This document shows positions 8,447 to 17,270 of a stretch of 36,724 bases of DNA, in pieces (within the stretch, counting starts at the first letter, position 1; each line of letters begins with the position of its first letter). The notes below the pieces were generated by a model that did not search any database, had not been told where the DNA came from, and saw only the letters and a program-made list of their open reading frames with translations. Made by a program: the position numbers and the translations under genes. Source of the DNA: Candidatus Olsenella stercoravium (GTDB lineage Bacteria > Actinomycetota > Coriobacteriia > Coriobacteriales > Atopobiaceae); NCBI GenBank assembly GCA_019116265.1, contig DXBZ01000167.1, positions 1 to 36,724 on the forward strand, read 5' to 3'.

Positions 8447-9067
8447 CTACGCCAGGTCCAGGCCGTCCACCCAGGTCGCGGCGTCGTCGGTTGCGCCGGC
8501 TGAGAAGCGCTCGCCGTCGCGCCAGTCGCCGCCGCCGGCGAGCTCCGCCAAGGCCGCGCCGCTGTCCCCGATGCCCGACGAGGCGCTCGTGCAGAACGGC
8601 ACCACGGTCTTGCCCGCGAAGTCGTTGCCCTCCGCGAAGGTGCGCAGCGGCCAGGCCGCCTCGCCCCACCAGATGGGGTAGCCAAGAAGAACGGTCTGGT
8701 AGTCGCCCCACCCGTCGGGCGTGACCTGCGCGAGCTCGGGCCGCGCGTCGGCGCGCTCGGTGCTCGTGCGGCTGGAGGAGTCGTTGTAGTCCAGGTCGGC
8801 GTCGGTGTAGGGCTCGGCAGCCTCGATGGCAAAGGCGTCCGCGCCGAGGTGCTCGGCCAGTGCCTGCGCAATCTCCTCGGTGTTGCCGGTGGCGGAGAAG
8901 TACGCCACGAGCGTGGCGCCGGACGCGGCGGGCGCATCCTCGGCGGGCGTCGCCTGGTCGAGCGCCGCGGCGTCGTCGGCGTCATCGCCACGCGCCCCGG
9001 AGCACCCCGCGAGCATCGTCACCGCCGCCACCGCGGCGGCGTGAAGCAGGTTCCTTCTCGTCAGCAT
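8447..9067 (-). CDS. Flavodoxin-like lipoprotein
   Basis: Signal/lipobox MLTRRNLLHAAAVAAVTMLAGCSG; VAYFSATGNTEEIAQALAEHLGAD; LLGYPIWWGEAAWPLRTF. Confidence 0.88.
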   Translation of the reverse strand: MLTRRNLLHAAAVAAVTMLAGCSGARGDDADDAAALDQATPAEDAPAASGATLVAYFSATGNTEEIAQALAEHLGADAFAIEAAEPYTDADLDYNDSSSRTSTERADARPELAQVTPDGWGDYQTVLLGYPIWWGEAAWPLRTFAEGNDFAGKTVVPFCTSASSGIGDSGAALAELAGGGDWRDGERFSAGATDDAATWVDGLDLA

Positions 9068-9110
9068 GTCCTTCTCCTCGCTCCTCTCCTACACGCGCGC
9101 CGCCCGCCGC

Positions 9111-9608
9111 CTACTCCGCCAGCGCGACCTCGATCGCACCGCTGAGCCCGGCGATCGCGTCCATGCCGTCCACGGCCCGCCCCAGCTCGTAGAGCGCGCC
9201 GTTGGGCGAGAAGGACCCGTAGAACATCACCACGTCGCCCCACGGCGCGTAGTACGCGAGCGCCCCCGCCTCGCCGGACTCGGCGAGCGGAGCACCCGTC
9301 ACGTCGAGCTCCTCGGGCGGGTAGAAGACCTTCTCGTTGTCAGAGAAGTCCCCGACCTCCAGCGTCAGCGGCAGCTGGGCGAGAAGTGCGTCTGCCGCCG
9401 CGCTGTCGTTGAGCTGGTAGGTAACCGTCGCGTCCCCGCAGGTCACGGTCATGGTTCTCCCGTCGGCCATGGCATCCTCCTCCACTGGGGCGCCGGTCGC
9501 GGCGCCCGTCGTCGGCTCCCCGGCGTTCTCCCCGCCCGCGCAGCCGCTCAGGAGCGCACCGGCTCCCAGCGCGGCCGCCACGGAGATAAAGTTGCGACGA
9601 GTCATCAT
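9111..9608 (-). CDS. Cyclophilin-like fold lipoprotein
   Basis: MMTRRNFISVAAALGAGALLSGCAG lipobox; VTYQLNDSAAADALLAQLPLTLEV...YAPWGDVVMFYGSFSPNGALYELGRAVDG. Confidence 0.78.
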   Translation of the reverse strand: MMTRRNFISVAAALGAGALLSGCAGGENAGEPTTGAATGAPVEEDAMADGRTMTVTCGDATVTYQLNDSAAADALLAQLPLTLEVGDFSDNEKVFYPPEELDVTGAPLAESGEAGALAYYAPWGDVVMFYGSFSPNGALYELGRAVDGMDAIAGLSGAIEVALAE

Positions 9609-10159
9609 GCCCGTGCCGCCCTGGCAAAGTCCGCGCACGGGCCGATGACGTCACCGGTGCGCAGGTAGCTGTAGGTGGGGAACTCAAAGAGGACCGGCTT
9701 GACGCGCGCGTAGTCGATCTTGCCCGCTTCGGTGAGGTCGTCCTCGTCCACGTAGGTGCCGTCGATCGTGCAGACAAAGGTCTCGAAGCCCGGCGTCTCG
9801 TAGGTGTCCACGACCGCGCACGCCACCGAGACCGGCGCCTCGCTGATGAGCGGCGCGCCGTTCTCCGCCGCCTCCCAGCCAAAGAGCCCCGCCTTGCTCT
9901 GCTTGGCACCGGAGACCGCACCGGCCACGGCTACCTGCGGCAGCATGGGCTCGCTCACCAGGTTCACCGAGAGGCGGCCAGTCTTCTTGATGCAATCATT
10001 GATGAAGTGCGCAGCGGCCAGGCTCACCGTCACGCGATTGTGGCCGATGATGCCCACGTGCGCAACGAGCGTCCAGGTGGGCTCGTCGCCGTTCATCGCT
10101 CCGATTACCGTAACGGGCATGGGGTAGAGCGCGAGCGCGTTGCCGATGTTCCTTCGCAT
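9605..10159 (-). CDS. Flavin reductase family protein
   Basis: MRRNIGNALALYPMPVTVIGA...TWTLVAHVGIIGHNRVTVSLAAAHFINDCI; ATGA overlap with the downstream lipoprotein. Confidence 0.85.
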   Translation of the reverse strand: MRRNIGNALALYPMPVTVIGAMNGDEPTWTLVAHVGIIGHNRVTVSLAAAHFINDCIKKTGRLSVNLVSEPMLPQVAVAGAVSGAKQSKAGLFGWEAAENGAPLISEAPVSVACAVVDTYETPGFETFVCTIDGTYVDEDDLTEAGKIDYARVKPVLFEFPTYSYLRTGDVIGPCADFARAARA

Positions 10160-10214
10160 GATGGTCCTTTCCTGATTGGTTTGCCGCAACGGCGAGAAGG
10201 ACGCGAGGCCAGGC

Positions 10215-11396
10215 CTACAAGCTGGCGCGGAAGACCTCGATGACCTCGTCGCGAGAGAGCGGGTGGTAGCCGCCCTGCATGATGAGCGTGGAGTCGGCAA
10301 TGCCCTCGAGCATGTCCTCGGTGACGCCGAGCTCGCCCGCGCTCATCACGCAGCCGATCTCGCGCATCCAGGCCTCCATCGCGTCGAGGCCTGCGGCGGC
10401 GAGCTCCTCGGCGCTCCTGCCCTCCGGCGAAATCCCCCACACGCTCGTGGCGAAGCGCGCGAACTTCTCCACGCCGTACGGCATGACCAGGCGGTAGTAC
10501 GGGAGCGCCACGGCCGAGAGCGTCATGCCGTGCGTGGCGTCGGTGTGGGCGCCCACGGCCTGCCCGAGCATGTGGACCTCCCAGTCCGTGGCCTTTCCGC
10601 AGGCCACCAGCGTGTTGAGCGCCCAGGTGGCGCACCACATGATGTTGGAGCGCGCCTCGTAGTCATGCAGGTCGCGCACGGCCGCGCGGCTCGCGGCGAC
10701 GAGGCTGCGCATGAGGCCCTCGGCCAGGTAGTCGGAGGTGTTGTCGTCGGTGCCCGAGAAGTACTGCTCGGTGATGTGGTTCATGATGTCAAAGATCCCG
10801 GCGACCATCTGGTAGCGCGGCAACGTGTAGGTGAACTCGGGGTTGAGCACGGCGAAGCGCGGGAACACGCGCGCGTCGGCAAAGACGTGCCCGACCTTCA
10901 TCTTGGCCTCGTGGTTGGTGATCACCGAGCCGCAGTTCATCTCGGAGCCGGTGCCCACCATGGTGAGCACGGAGCCCACGGGAATGACGTCGAGGTCGGA
11001 CGACGGCTCGTCAAAATCCACCCAATACTTCTGCCAGGGGTCCACGTCCTCCGGCAGGTTTGCCGAGACGGCCACGCCCTTGGCGTAGTCTATGCACGAG
11101 CCGCCGCCCACGGCCAGGATGAGATCCACGTGGTTCTCTCGCGCAATCGCGACGCCCTCGTAGAGCTTTTCGACCGTGGGATTGGGCATAACGCCCGCAT
11201 CCTCGACCACGGTCTTGCCCGCCGCCGCGAGCACCTCCGTTACCTGGTCGTAGATTCCGTTCCGCTTGATGGACCCGCCGCCGTAGACGAGCTGGACGGT
11301 CGGGCCGTAGGCCGCAAGCTCCGCTGCGAGGGCCTCCATGGCGTCCTTGCCAAAGATGAGCTTGGTGGGGTTGTGGTACGTGAAATTGCCGAGCAT
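10215..11396 (-). CDS. Iron-containing alcohol dehydrogenase
   Basis: MLGNFTYHNPTKLIFGKDAMEAL...GGGSCIDYAKGVAV...GTGSEMN...FDIMNHITEQYF. Confidence 0.93.
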   Translation of the reverse strand: MLGNFTYHNPTKLIFGKDAMEALAAELAAYGPTVQLVYGGGSIKRNGIYDQVTEVLAAAGKTVVEDAGVMPNPTVEKLYEGVAIARENHVDLILAVGGGSCIDYAKGVAVSANLPEDVDPWQKYWVDFDEPSSDLDVIPVGSVLTMVGTGSEMNCGSVITNHEAKMKVGHVFADARVFPRFAVLNPEFTYTLPRYQMVAGIFDIMNHITEQYFSGTDDNTSDYLAEGLMRSLVAASRAAVRDLHDYEARSNIMWCATWALNTLVACGKATDWEVHMLGQAVGAHTDATHGMTLSAVALPYYRLVMPYGVEKFARFATSVWGISPEGRSAEELAAAGLDAMEAWMREIGCVMSAGELGVTEDMLEGIADSTLIMQGGYHPLSRDEVIEVFRASL

Positions 11397-11430
11397 ATAA
11401 GCTCCCTTCCTCGTGGGTTGGCCCCATTCT

Positions 11431-11449
11431 AAGTGACGCGACGTCGCTT
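11431..11449. promoter_or_regulatory. Candidate TetR operator 1 AAGTGACGCGACGTCGCTT
   Basis: Imperfect inverted repeat repeated 29 bp downstream in the divergent promoter region. Confidence 0.6.
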
Positions 11450-11459
11450 GTAAAGATAT

Positions 11460-11478
11460 AAGTGACGCTATTTCGCTT
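11460..11478. promoter_or_regulatory. Candidate TetR operator 2 AAGTGACGCTATTTCGCTT
   Basis: Shares AAGTGACGC-N4-TCGCTT with operator 1. Confidence 0.6.
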
Positions 11479-11529
11479 ATTTTCGGTTTAGCTGAGGTAT
11501 ACTTTGCGCAACAACCGTACGGAGGAGTC

Positions 11530-12174
11530 ATGGCCGAGTTCATAAGGGCGAGAAGGCCCGAGCAGAAGGAGCAGCGTCTCGACGAGATCAAGGGCACCGT
11601 CCGCCGCCAGTTCGCGAAGCGCCCCTATCACGAGATCACGCTCACCACGATCGCCGAGGAACTCGGCTGGTCGCGTGCCAACCTCTACAAGTACGTGACA
11701 ACCAAGGAGGAGATCTTCCTCCTGCTCACGGCAGACGAATGCGACGCCTACTTCGAGGCGCTTCTCGCTGCCCTCCCCGAGGGACACGAATTCGCCCCTG
11801 CCGAGGCCGCTGATGCCTGGGCGAACGTCGCAGCCGAGCACCAGGAGTACTTCCGCCTGGGCGACCTGCTCACAACCATCGTGGAGACCAACGTCACCGT
11901 CGAGCGCCTCATGGACTTCAAGCGCGGCTACTACGCGCACGTGGCTGAGATGCGCGAGCACCTCCCGCAGGTCATAGGTATCGCACCTGAGCACGTGGAA
12001 ACGCTGCTGCTGGCCGTCTACTACCATGCCACGGGCCTCGTCAGCTCCTGCTGGAGCAACCCGCTCATCGCCGAGGCGCTAAGGCGCCTTGAGATCGAGC
12101 GCCCTGAGACGGACTTCCGTGCCGAAATGCGCGATTTCGTGAGCATGTGCCTTGCTCACTACGAGCACCAATAG
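11530..12174 (+). CDS. TetR/AcrR family transcriptional regulator
   Basis: ITLTTIAEELGWSRANLYKYVTTKEEIFLLL: TetR HTH. Confidence 0.9.
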   Translation: MAEFIRARRPEQKEQRLDEIKGTVRRQFAKRPYHEITLTTIAEELGWSRANLYKYVTTKEEIFLLLTADECDAYFEALLAALPEGHEFAPAEAADAWANVAAEHQEYFRLGDLLTTIVETNVTVERLMDFKRGYYAHVAEMREHLPQVIGIAPEHVETLLLAVYYHATGLVSSCWSNPLIAEALRRLEIERPETDFRAEMRDFVSMCLAHYEHQ

Positions 12175-12296
12175 GCCCCGCGCCTCAAGCGACCACATAG
12201 AAGAATCCTTGGGGCAGTAAACAACCGCCCGTACGGCTCCCGAGGCGGAGTAAAGTAGCACCAACGATCACATCCGCCGCTGCGGAAGGAGCCACC

Positions 12297-12695
12297 ATGG
12301 ACGAGGTCCTCGCCTATCTCAAGGCCAATCCCACGTACTTCCTGGCGACCGTGGACGAGAAGGGCGACCCGCAGGTGCGCCCCTTTGGCACCATCGCCAA
12401 GTTCGAGGGCAAGCTTTACATCCAGACCGGCAAGGTCAAGGCCGTCTCCGACCAGATGCTCGCCCACCCGCGCGTGGCGATCTGCGCAACGGGCGCCGAC
12501 GGCTCGTGGCTGCGCCTCGAGGCCGACGCCGTACTCGACGACCGCCTTGAGGCGCGCGAGGCCGTGCTCGCAGAGTATCCCGAGCTGCAGCCCATGTACG
12601 CGGCGGACGACGGCAACTGCGAGGTCTTCGCGCTGGAGAACGTGACCGCCACGTTCTGCTCGTTCACCAAGGACCCCTACACGATCCGCTGGTAG
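12297..12695 (+). CDS. Pyridoxamine 5'-phosphate oxidase family protein
   Basis: NPTYFLATVDEKGDPQVRPFGTIAKFEGKLYIQTGKVKAVSDQMLAHPRVAICA. Confidence 0.88.
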   Translation: MDEVLAYLKANPTYFLATVDEKGDPQVRPFGTIAKFEGKLYIQTGKVKAVSDQMLAHPRVAICATGADGSWLRLEADAVLDDRLEAREAVLAEYPELQPMYAADDGNCEVFALENVTATFCSFTKDPYTIRW

Positions 12696-12709
12696 CGTAG
12701 CGCCCCGGA

Positions 12710-13213
12710 CTACTCCCCAAACGAGAAGAGCGCCCTGCTCGCGCCCGCCTCGCGCCATGCGGCGAGGGCGGCAAGGCGCTCAACCGTTGACGCCGCGAGC
12801 GGCTCCGGCAGCGCATCCGGCGCGAACCAACCCACCGCGAGGCTCTCGTCGTCACCCACGCGCGGCTCGGTCCTGCCGCCCTCGGCAAGGCGGCACACGA
12901 ACATGAGGTCCAGGTACTGCGTCCGATCGCCGTTGGCGTAGACAGTCTCGTGATGCTGGGCGCGCACGCGCACCAGGTCCGTGGGCACCACGTCGACGCC
13001 CGTTTCCTCCGCGACCTCGCGAATCACGGTGTCTGCCGGCTCCTCGCCCGGCTCGTTGATGCCGTAGACGAGCGCCCACTCCCCCGTATCGGCACGCCGA
13101 CCCAGAAGCACGCGACCCTCGCCGTCCTCCACATAGGCAGTCACACCGATAAGCCACAGCAGGTCGTGACCAATCTTCTCGCGCAAACGCAGGATGAACT
13201 CGGGAGTAGCCAT
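12710..13213 (-). CDS. NUDIX hydrolase
   Basis: GINEPGEEPADTVIREVAEETGVDVV: Nudix box-like GX5EX7REVXEEXGX pattern. Confidence 0.88.
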   Translation of the reverse strand: MATPEFILRLREKIGHDLLWLIGVTAYVEDGEGRVLLGRRADTGEWALVYGINEPGEEPADTVIREVAEETGVDVVPTDLVRVRAQHHETVYANGDRTQYLDLMFVCRLAEGGRTEPRVGDDESLAVGWFAPDALPEPLAASTVERLAALAAWREAGASRALFSFGE

Positions 13214-13227
13214 GATCTTCTCGTCCC

Positions 13228-14733
13228 TTAGATTGTTCCGCCAAAGATGATGTCGGTAATCACAAGCGTGTTCTTGTCGAGCTCGTACCAGCCGCCGGTC
13301 GCCGTGTGGGTGCCCATGTCCGCGTACACGTGCAGCCGGAGCGTGTCCGCCGTCTCGGAGTCCACGTCAACGATGTATCCATCAGGAATCTTTCCCGCCG
13401 CATCCAGCCTCTCGACGGCGTAGGCGTAGTAGTCGATCTCCTCCGGCGCGGGCGCGGGCTCGGGCTCGAGCTCCGTCCCCGTCCCTTCCAGTACATCAAT
13501 CGCCGTGCGCTCCGGCCGCACGCACAGGCTGTAGCCAAAGATGCTGTCCGTGTTGCGTCGCGCGGTCACCTGATACGTGGCAACCACGTGATCTGCGATG
13601 CCGTCGACATAGGTGACCTCGGCAACAAACGAGACGTAGTTGCCAAAGATCTGCCAGTCGCGCGTATCGATGGTACGCGTGAACGGGCCATCGGCAGCCC
13701 CCATGCGCCAGCCACCGCGCACTGGCTCAAGGCCAGAATCGGAAAGATAGCTCAGGTCATCCGGACAGCTCCCGTAGAAAGACATGATGATCTGCCGCAC
13801 GGTCTCGTCAGGAATGACCAGGTGCACGCCATCCTCGTCTTCGTAGTCAAGACCATACGCGTTGGTCCCAATGCCCAGTGACGCGCGGTCACCAAACTGC
13901 TTGTTGTAGACCAAGAGGAAGACGAGTTGATAATCAAAGTCGGCATCCTCGCCAGGTCCACTCGGCCCCACAAGCCCAAGGCTTCCCTCACTGGGAGTCC
14001 CGCCCGCCGTGCAGTAGACGAGTGCCAGATCCTCCAAGGGCACCGCGTCAAAGTCTTCGTCAGGAGCCGCTCCCAAAACCTGGGTGCTCTCGTCGAGAAG
14101 AACGTCGTCGAGCGACGGGCACCCCGAGAGATCGATCTGCCCCAGCTCCGGGTTACCCGTGACATGCACGGTTCTCAGCTCGTCCGTAGACGGGACAACG
14201 AGCTCCCCGAGTTCACAGTCGTTGCAAATCACCTCTGTGAGCTGCGTGTTCTTTGAGAGGTCAAGCTCCGCGATGCTATTGTCGGAACAGACGATGCTCT
14301 CGAGACTGGTAAAGTACTCGATTCCCGTGAGGTCAGAGATTCCCAGCCCACAGAGCCCGTTGCCCTTCTCGTCGGGCTCGTCCGCAGCCCCAAACGCAAC
14401 CGCGGCGGCAACCTCCTCCTCGGAGATTGCGCCCGTCTCGTTGGTGTCTACATTCTCCGCAAGGTACGTGCGGAATGCCTCGTCAGGAATGTCATCCAGC
14501 AGCACGACGACCCTCTCTGCGGTCGCAAACGGCCCCGCCTTGAAGAACCACAGGCAGCCAACGACCGAGGCACAGACGATGATCACGGCGCAGGATACGA
14601 TAACCGCAACGACGCTGCGGCGATTATGAGCCTGAGACCCTGAGGGGCCATCGGAGCAGGACACGCCACACGTCGGACAATATTCCGCCCCATCGGGAAC
14701 GCTCGTCCCACACAGATGACAAACTCGCGGCAT
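13228..14733 (-). CDS. Zinc-ribbon, single-TM, leucine-rich-repeat protein with unknown C-terminal domain
   Basis: MPRVCHLCGTSVPDGAEYCPTCG zinc ribbon; hydrophobic VVAVIVSCAVIIVCASVVGCLWFF; LRR-like LTGIEYFTSLESIVCSDNSIAELDLSKNTQLTEVICNDCELGEL. Confidence 0.75.
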   Translation of the reverse strand: MPRVCHLCGTSVPDGAEYCPTCGVSCSDGPSGSQAHNRRSVVAVIVSCAVIIVCASVVGCLWFFKAGPFATAERVVVLLDDIPDEAFRTYLAENVDTNETGAISEEEVAAAVAFGAADEPDEKGNGLCGLGISDLTGIEYFTSLESIVCSDNSIAELDLSKNTQLTEVICNDCELGELVVPSTDELRTVHVTGNPELGQIDLSGCPSLDDVLLDESTQVLGAAPDEDFDAVPLEDLALVYCTAGGTPSEGSLGLVGPSGPGEDADFDYQLVFLLVYNKQFGDRASLGIGTNAYGLDYEDEDGVHLVIPDETVRQIIMSFYGSCPDDLSYLSDSGLEPVRGGWRMGAADGPFTRTIDTRDWQIFGNYVSFVAEVTYVDGIADHVVATYQVTARRNTDSIFGYSLCVRPERTAIDVLEGTGTELEPEPAPAPEEIDYYAYAVERLDAAGKIPDGYIVDVDSETADTLRLHVYADMGTHTATGGWYELDKNTLVITDIIFGGTI

Positions 14734-14762
14734 GGCAACCACCGCCTCATCGGGAATCGTTG

Positions 14763-15602
14763 CTATATCGTAGCGCAACTCCCCACGTGCAGGTAGCGTA
14801 CGCGCTCGCCAAGCCCGTCACGCAGCAATGCAAACGCGTCTGTCCCAGTGCAGTGGAACGTGAAGTAGCGCGCGGGCCGTGCGGCAAGCTCGCGCGCCAG
14901 AGCGCGTGTGGCCTCTGCGTCCTCCACCGTGCCTCCGCTTGGGTCCATGAGATGAAAGCCCGCGACCACCGCGTCGAGCGGCGAACCGAGAAGCTCCTCC
15001 GCGGCGTCCATAAGGTTGAGGATGCCCCCGTGAGAGCAACCGGAGACCAGGATGCGCCGGCCATCGTCATCCACCAGCAGGCTTTGCTCATGTGCAAAGG
15101 CGTCGGGCACCAAGCCGCCGTCCGCACCTCGCATGAGCAGGCGCGCGTTTGAGCGGGCGGTCGGATGGGCCCGGCGAGCAGTCGAGAAGAGCATGACCCC
15201 GCCGCCAAGATCGCGCTTCTCGCGCACCACGTGCACGCGGGGATCGCTAGCGAGTGCCAGATCCAGACCAATATCGTGATGATGCGCGACCGTACCGGAG
15301 ACGTGCTTCTCGAAAGCGTGCTCTCGCACGTAGACGGGCACGTTGCGCCCCGTGGCGGCACAAGCGGCGAGAAACGCGGGCAGGCCACCGCCGTGGTCGT
15401 AGTGCCCGTGGCTGAGAACCGCCAGGTCCGCCGACGTCGCATCAACGCCGAGCACGCGCGCGTTGGCGAGAAATGCCTCGTCAGGTCCCATGTCAAAGAG
15501 CACGCGCCCGCCATCGGCGAGCTCGAGCCATAGACTGAGCCCGTGCCGCGCGGCAAGACGGCTCGATGGCGTGCTGTTCTCCATGAGCACCGTGACGTCC
15601 AT
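14763..15602 (-). CDS. MBL-fold metallo-hydrolase
   Basis: LFDMGPDEAFLANARVLGVDATSADLAVLSHGHYDHGGGLPAFL: HxHxDH motif. Confidence 0.9.
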   Translation of the reverse strand: MDVTVLMENSTPSSRLAARHGLSLWLELADGGRVLFDMGPDEAFLANARVLGVDATSADLAVLSHGHYDHGGGLPAFLAACAATGRNVPVYVREHAFEKHVSGTVAHHHDIGLDLALASDPRVHVVREKRDLGGGVMLFSTARRAHPTARSNARLLMRGADGGLVPDAFAHEQSLLVDDDGRRILVSGCSHGGILNLMDAAEELLGSPLDAVVAGFHLMDPSGGTVEDAEATRALARELAARPARYFTFHCTGTDAFALLRDGLGERVRYLHVGSCATI

Positions 15603-15789
15603 GAGCGCCTCCCCTGCAGACGTGACACCCGGCCCAACCCTCTTGTCACATCATAGGTGACCCTCGGCAAAGGCCACTTTGCCACGCGTCCACGGGCTTC
15701 TCGGCCACGCTCGCCGGACCTCGCGGGGCTTTGTTCCCGCGACGGGTATAACGCAGGTAGGTCCCGGTTTCGTCTTGAGGGAGGTAACC

Positions 15790-16266
15790 ATGTACTTCAA
15801 AAACATCCTGGTCCCCTACGACGAGTCCGACCACGCAAAGAGCGCCCTTCACATCGCGCTCGGCCTGGCGGGCCCCTATCCCGAGGCAAAGATCAGCGTG
15901 GTAACCGTCATCCCCTCGGCAGCGCTTCCCAACCCCACGCTTCTGAGCGACGGCAGCCTTGACGTGCCCTACGCCCTCGGCGACCCAAGTACCTACGAGC
16001 GCATCATGGAGGCAACCGTCGAGCGAGCGAGCTCCGACGCCCAGGCCGTCATCGACCAGGCGCGCGACGACGCGGAGTGCAAGATCGTGGCGGACGCGAT
16101 CATCGCCGACTCCCCGGTGGAGGGCATCGCGGACTACGTGAAGAGCCACGACATCGACCTCGTGGTAATGGGGCGGCGCGGCCTGGGAGCGCTACGCGGC
16201 ATGATCGGAAGTGTCAGCTTTGGCGTGCTCCGCTCCGTTGACGTGCCCGTGCTCACGGTGAAGTAG
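15790..16266 (+). CDS. Universal stress protein (UspA family)
   Basis: MYFKNILVPYDESDHAKSALHIALGL...IDLVVMGRRGLGALRGMIGSVSFGVLRSVDVPVLTVK. Confidence 0.95.
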   Translation: MYFKNILVPYDESDHAKSALHIALGLAGPYPEAKISVVTVIPSAALPNPTLLSDGSLDVPYALGDPSTYERIMEATVERASSDAQAVIDQARDDAECKIVADAIIADSPVEGIADYVKSHDIDLVVMGRRGLGALRGMIGSVSFGVLRSVDVPVLTVK

Positions 16267-16291
16267 CCCTTCTCGCAGACTCGGCCGAGAC

Positions 16292-16326
16292 AGGCCCGCC
16301 CGCCGCTCACCCCGGCAGGCGGGCCT
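16292..16326 (+). terminator. Candidate terminator hairpin AGGCCCGCC...GGCGGGCCT
   Basis: 9-bp perfect arms just downstream of the universal stress gene. Confidence 0.6.
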
Positions 16327-16332
16327 CTTGCC

Positions 16333-16479
16333 GACGGCTATGCGCACCGCCAACGGTTATGCGCATTCGCGACGGTTATGCGCACAGATTCGTTATCTAT
16401 ATTCCAACGTCAAAGGCTTGGCGAGAAAAGCGAAGCGCCCCGGTGGTGCGCATAACCGTCAAGGTTGCACATAACCGTC
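16333..16479. repeat. Palindromic iteron-like element, copy 1: three direct (GACGGTTATGCGCA-like) and two inverted units at 19-bp spacing around a 56-nt core
   Basis: Read directly; core 16383-16438 is 53/56 identical to 19818-19873. Confidence 0.9.
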
Positions 16480-16484
16480 GCCGA

Positions 16485-17135
16485 CTATCGGAGCGCCCAC
16501 GCTCCCTCTTCCAAGAACGACGACACACCATCTTCGACAAGCTGACAGGCCAGTTGCGTCACCTCGGCAATCGTCAGCCTTCTGCCCGAGAGCAGCCACC
16601 AACGATACAACGAGAAGAGTCCGCCGAGCCCATAGGCAAGAAGCATCTCCAGCTCGTCGTCAGGGATGTCCTCGCTCACGAACCCCCTGTCCACGCACTG
16701 ACGAACGAGCGACCGCGCAAGGTGCTCCAACAGCAGCTCGGAAGGCACGTGCTCGCAGTAGCGCTGCCCCAGCAGGAGGTTCTTGCTCAGATGCTCGGTG
16801 AGGGCCGCGAGGAAGGCGCGCAGGGGGCGTTGTTCGGAGCCGTCCGAGCTTGCCCGCGTGGCGCACTCGACCTTGTCCAGCAGCTCGGAGACCACATCCT
16901 CGGCGATTGCGTCGAGCAGCCCGTCGATAGAGCCAAAATGCTGGTAGAAGGTCTTGCGGTCGACGTCTGCCTCGCGCGCGATCAGGCTCACGGAGATCTG
17001 GTCGATGGGCTCGTCCATGATCAGGCGGTCAAAGGCCTCGATAATGGCCCGACGACTCCGGCGCACGCGGCGGTCAACGCGTTTGCCGTCCCTCTCGGCC
17101 TGCTGGTTCTTCTCGCCCTGGGACATATTCCTCAC
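16485..17135 (-). CDS. TetR/AcrR family transcriptional regulator
   Basis: ISVSLIAREADVDRKTFYQHFGSIDGLLDAI: TetR HTH. Confidence 0.88.
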   Translation of the reverse strand: MRNMSQGEKNQQAERDGKRVDRRVRRSRRAIIEAFDRLIMDEPIDQISVSLIAREADVDRKTFYQHFGSIDGLLDAIAEDVVSELLDKVECATRASSDGSEQRPLRAFLAALTEHLSKNLLLGQRYCEHVPSELLLEHLARSLVRQCVDRGFVSEDIPDDELEMLLAYGLGGLFSLYRWWLLSGRRLTIAEVTQLACQLVEDGVSSFLEEGAWALR

Positions 17136-17212
17136 ACCCCGCCCGTCTGTGGAATAGGCATCGCCCTCTCCCCTTTCACGGAAGAGACATCCTTATTATT
17201 CCACGTTTGTGG

Positions 17213-17236
17213 GTTTACACATAACTGGGTATAAAC
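17213..17236. promoter_or_regulatory. Candidate operator GTTTACAC-ATAACTGG-GTATAAAC
   Basis: 8-8-8 inverted repeat with 7/8 arm match in the divergent TetR/radical SAM promoter region. Confidence 0.45.
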
Positions 17237-17270
17237 GGAAAGCCAACCGCACCCAGTGAAAGGATCAAAG

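Noticed and set aside
10176-11432. 418-aa plus-strand ORF
   Set aside because: Antisense shadow of the Fe-alcohol dehydrogenase gene.
16359-17234. 291-aa plus-strand ORF sharing GYAHRFVxYIPTSKAWREKRSA with the upstream extension of ORF 19767..22013
   Set aside because: Shared peptide is explained by the duplicated non-coding palindromic element; the rest is antisense to a TetR gene.
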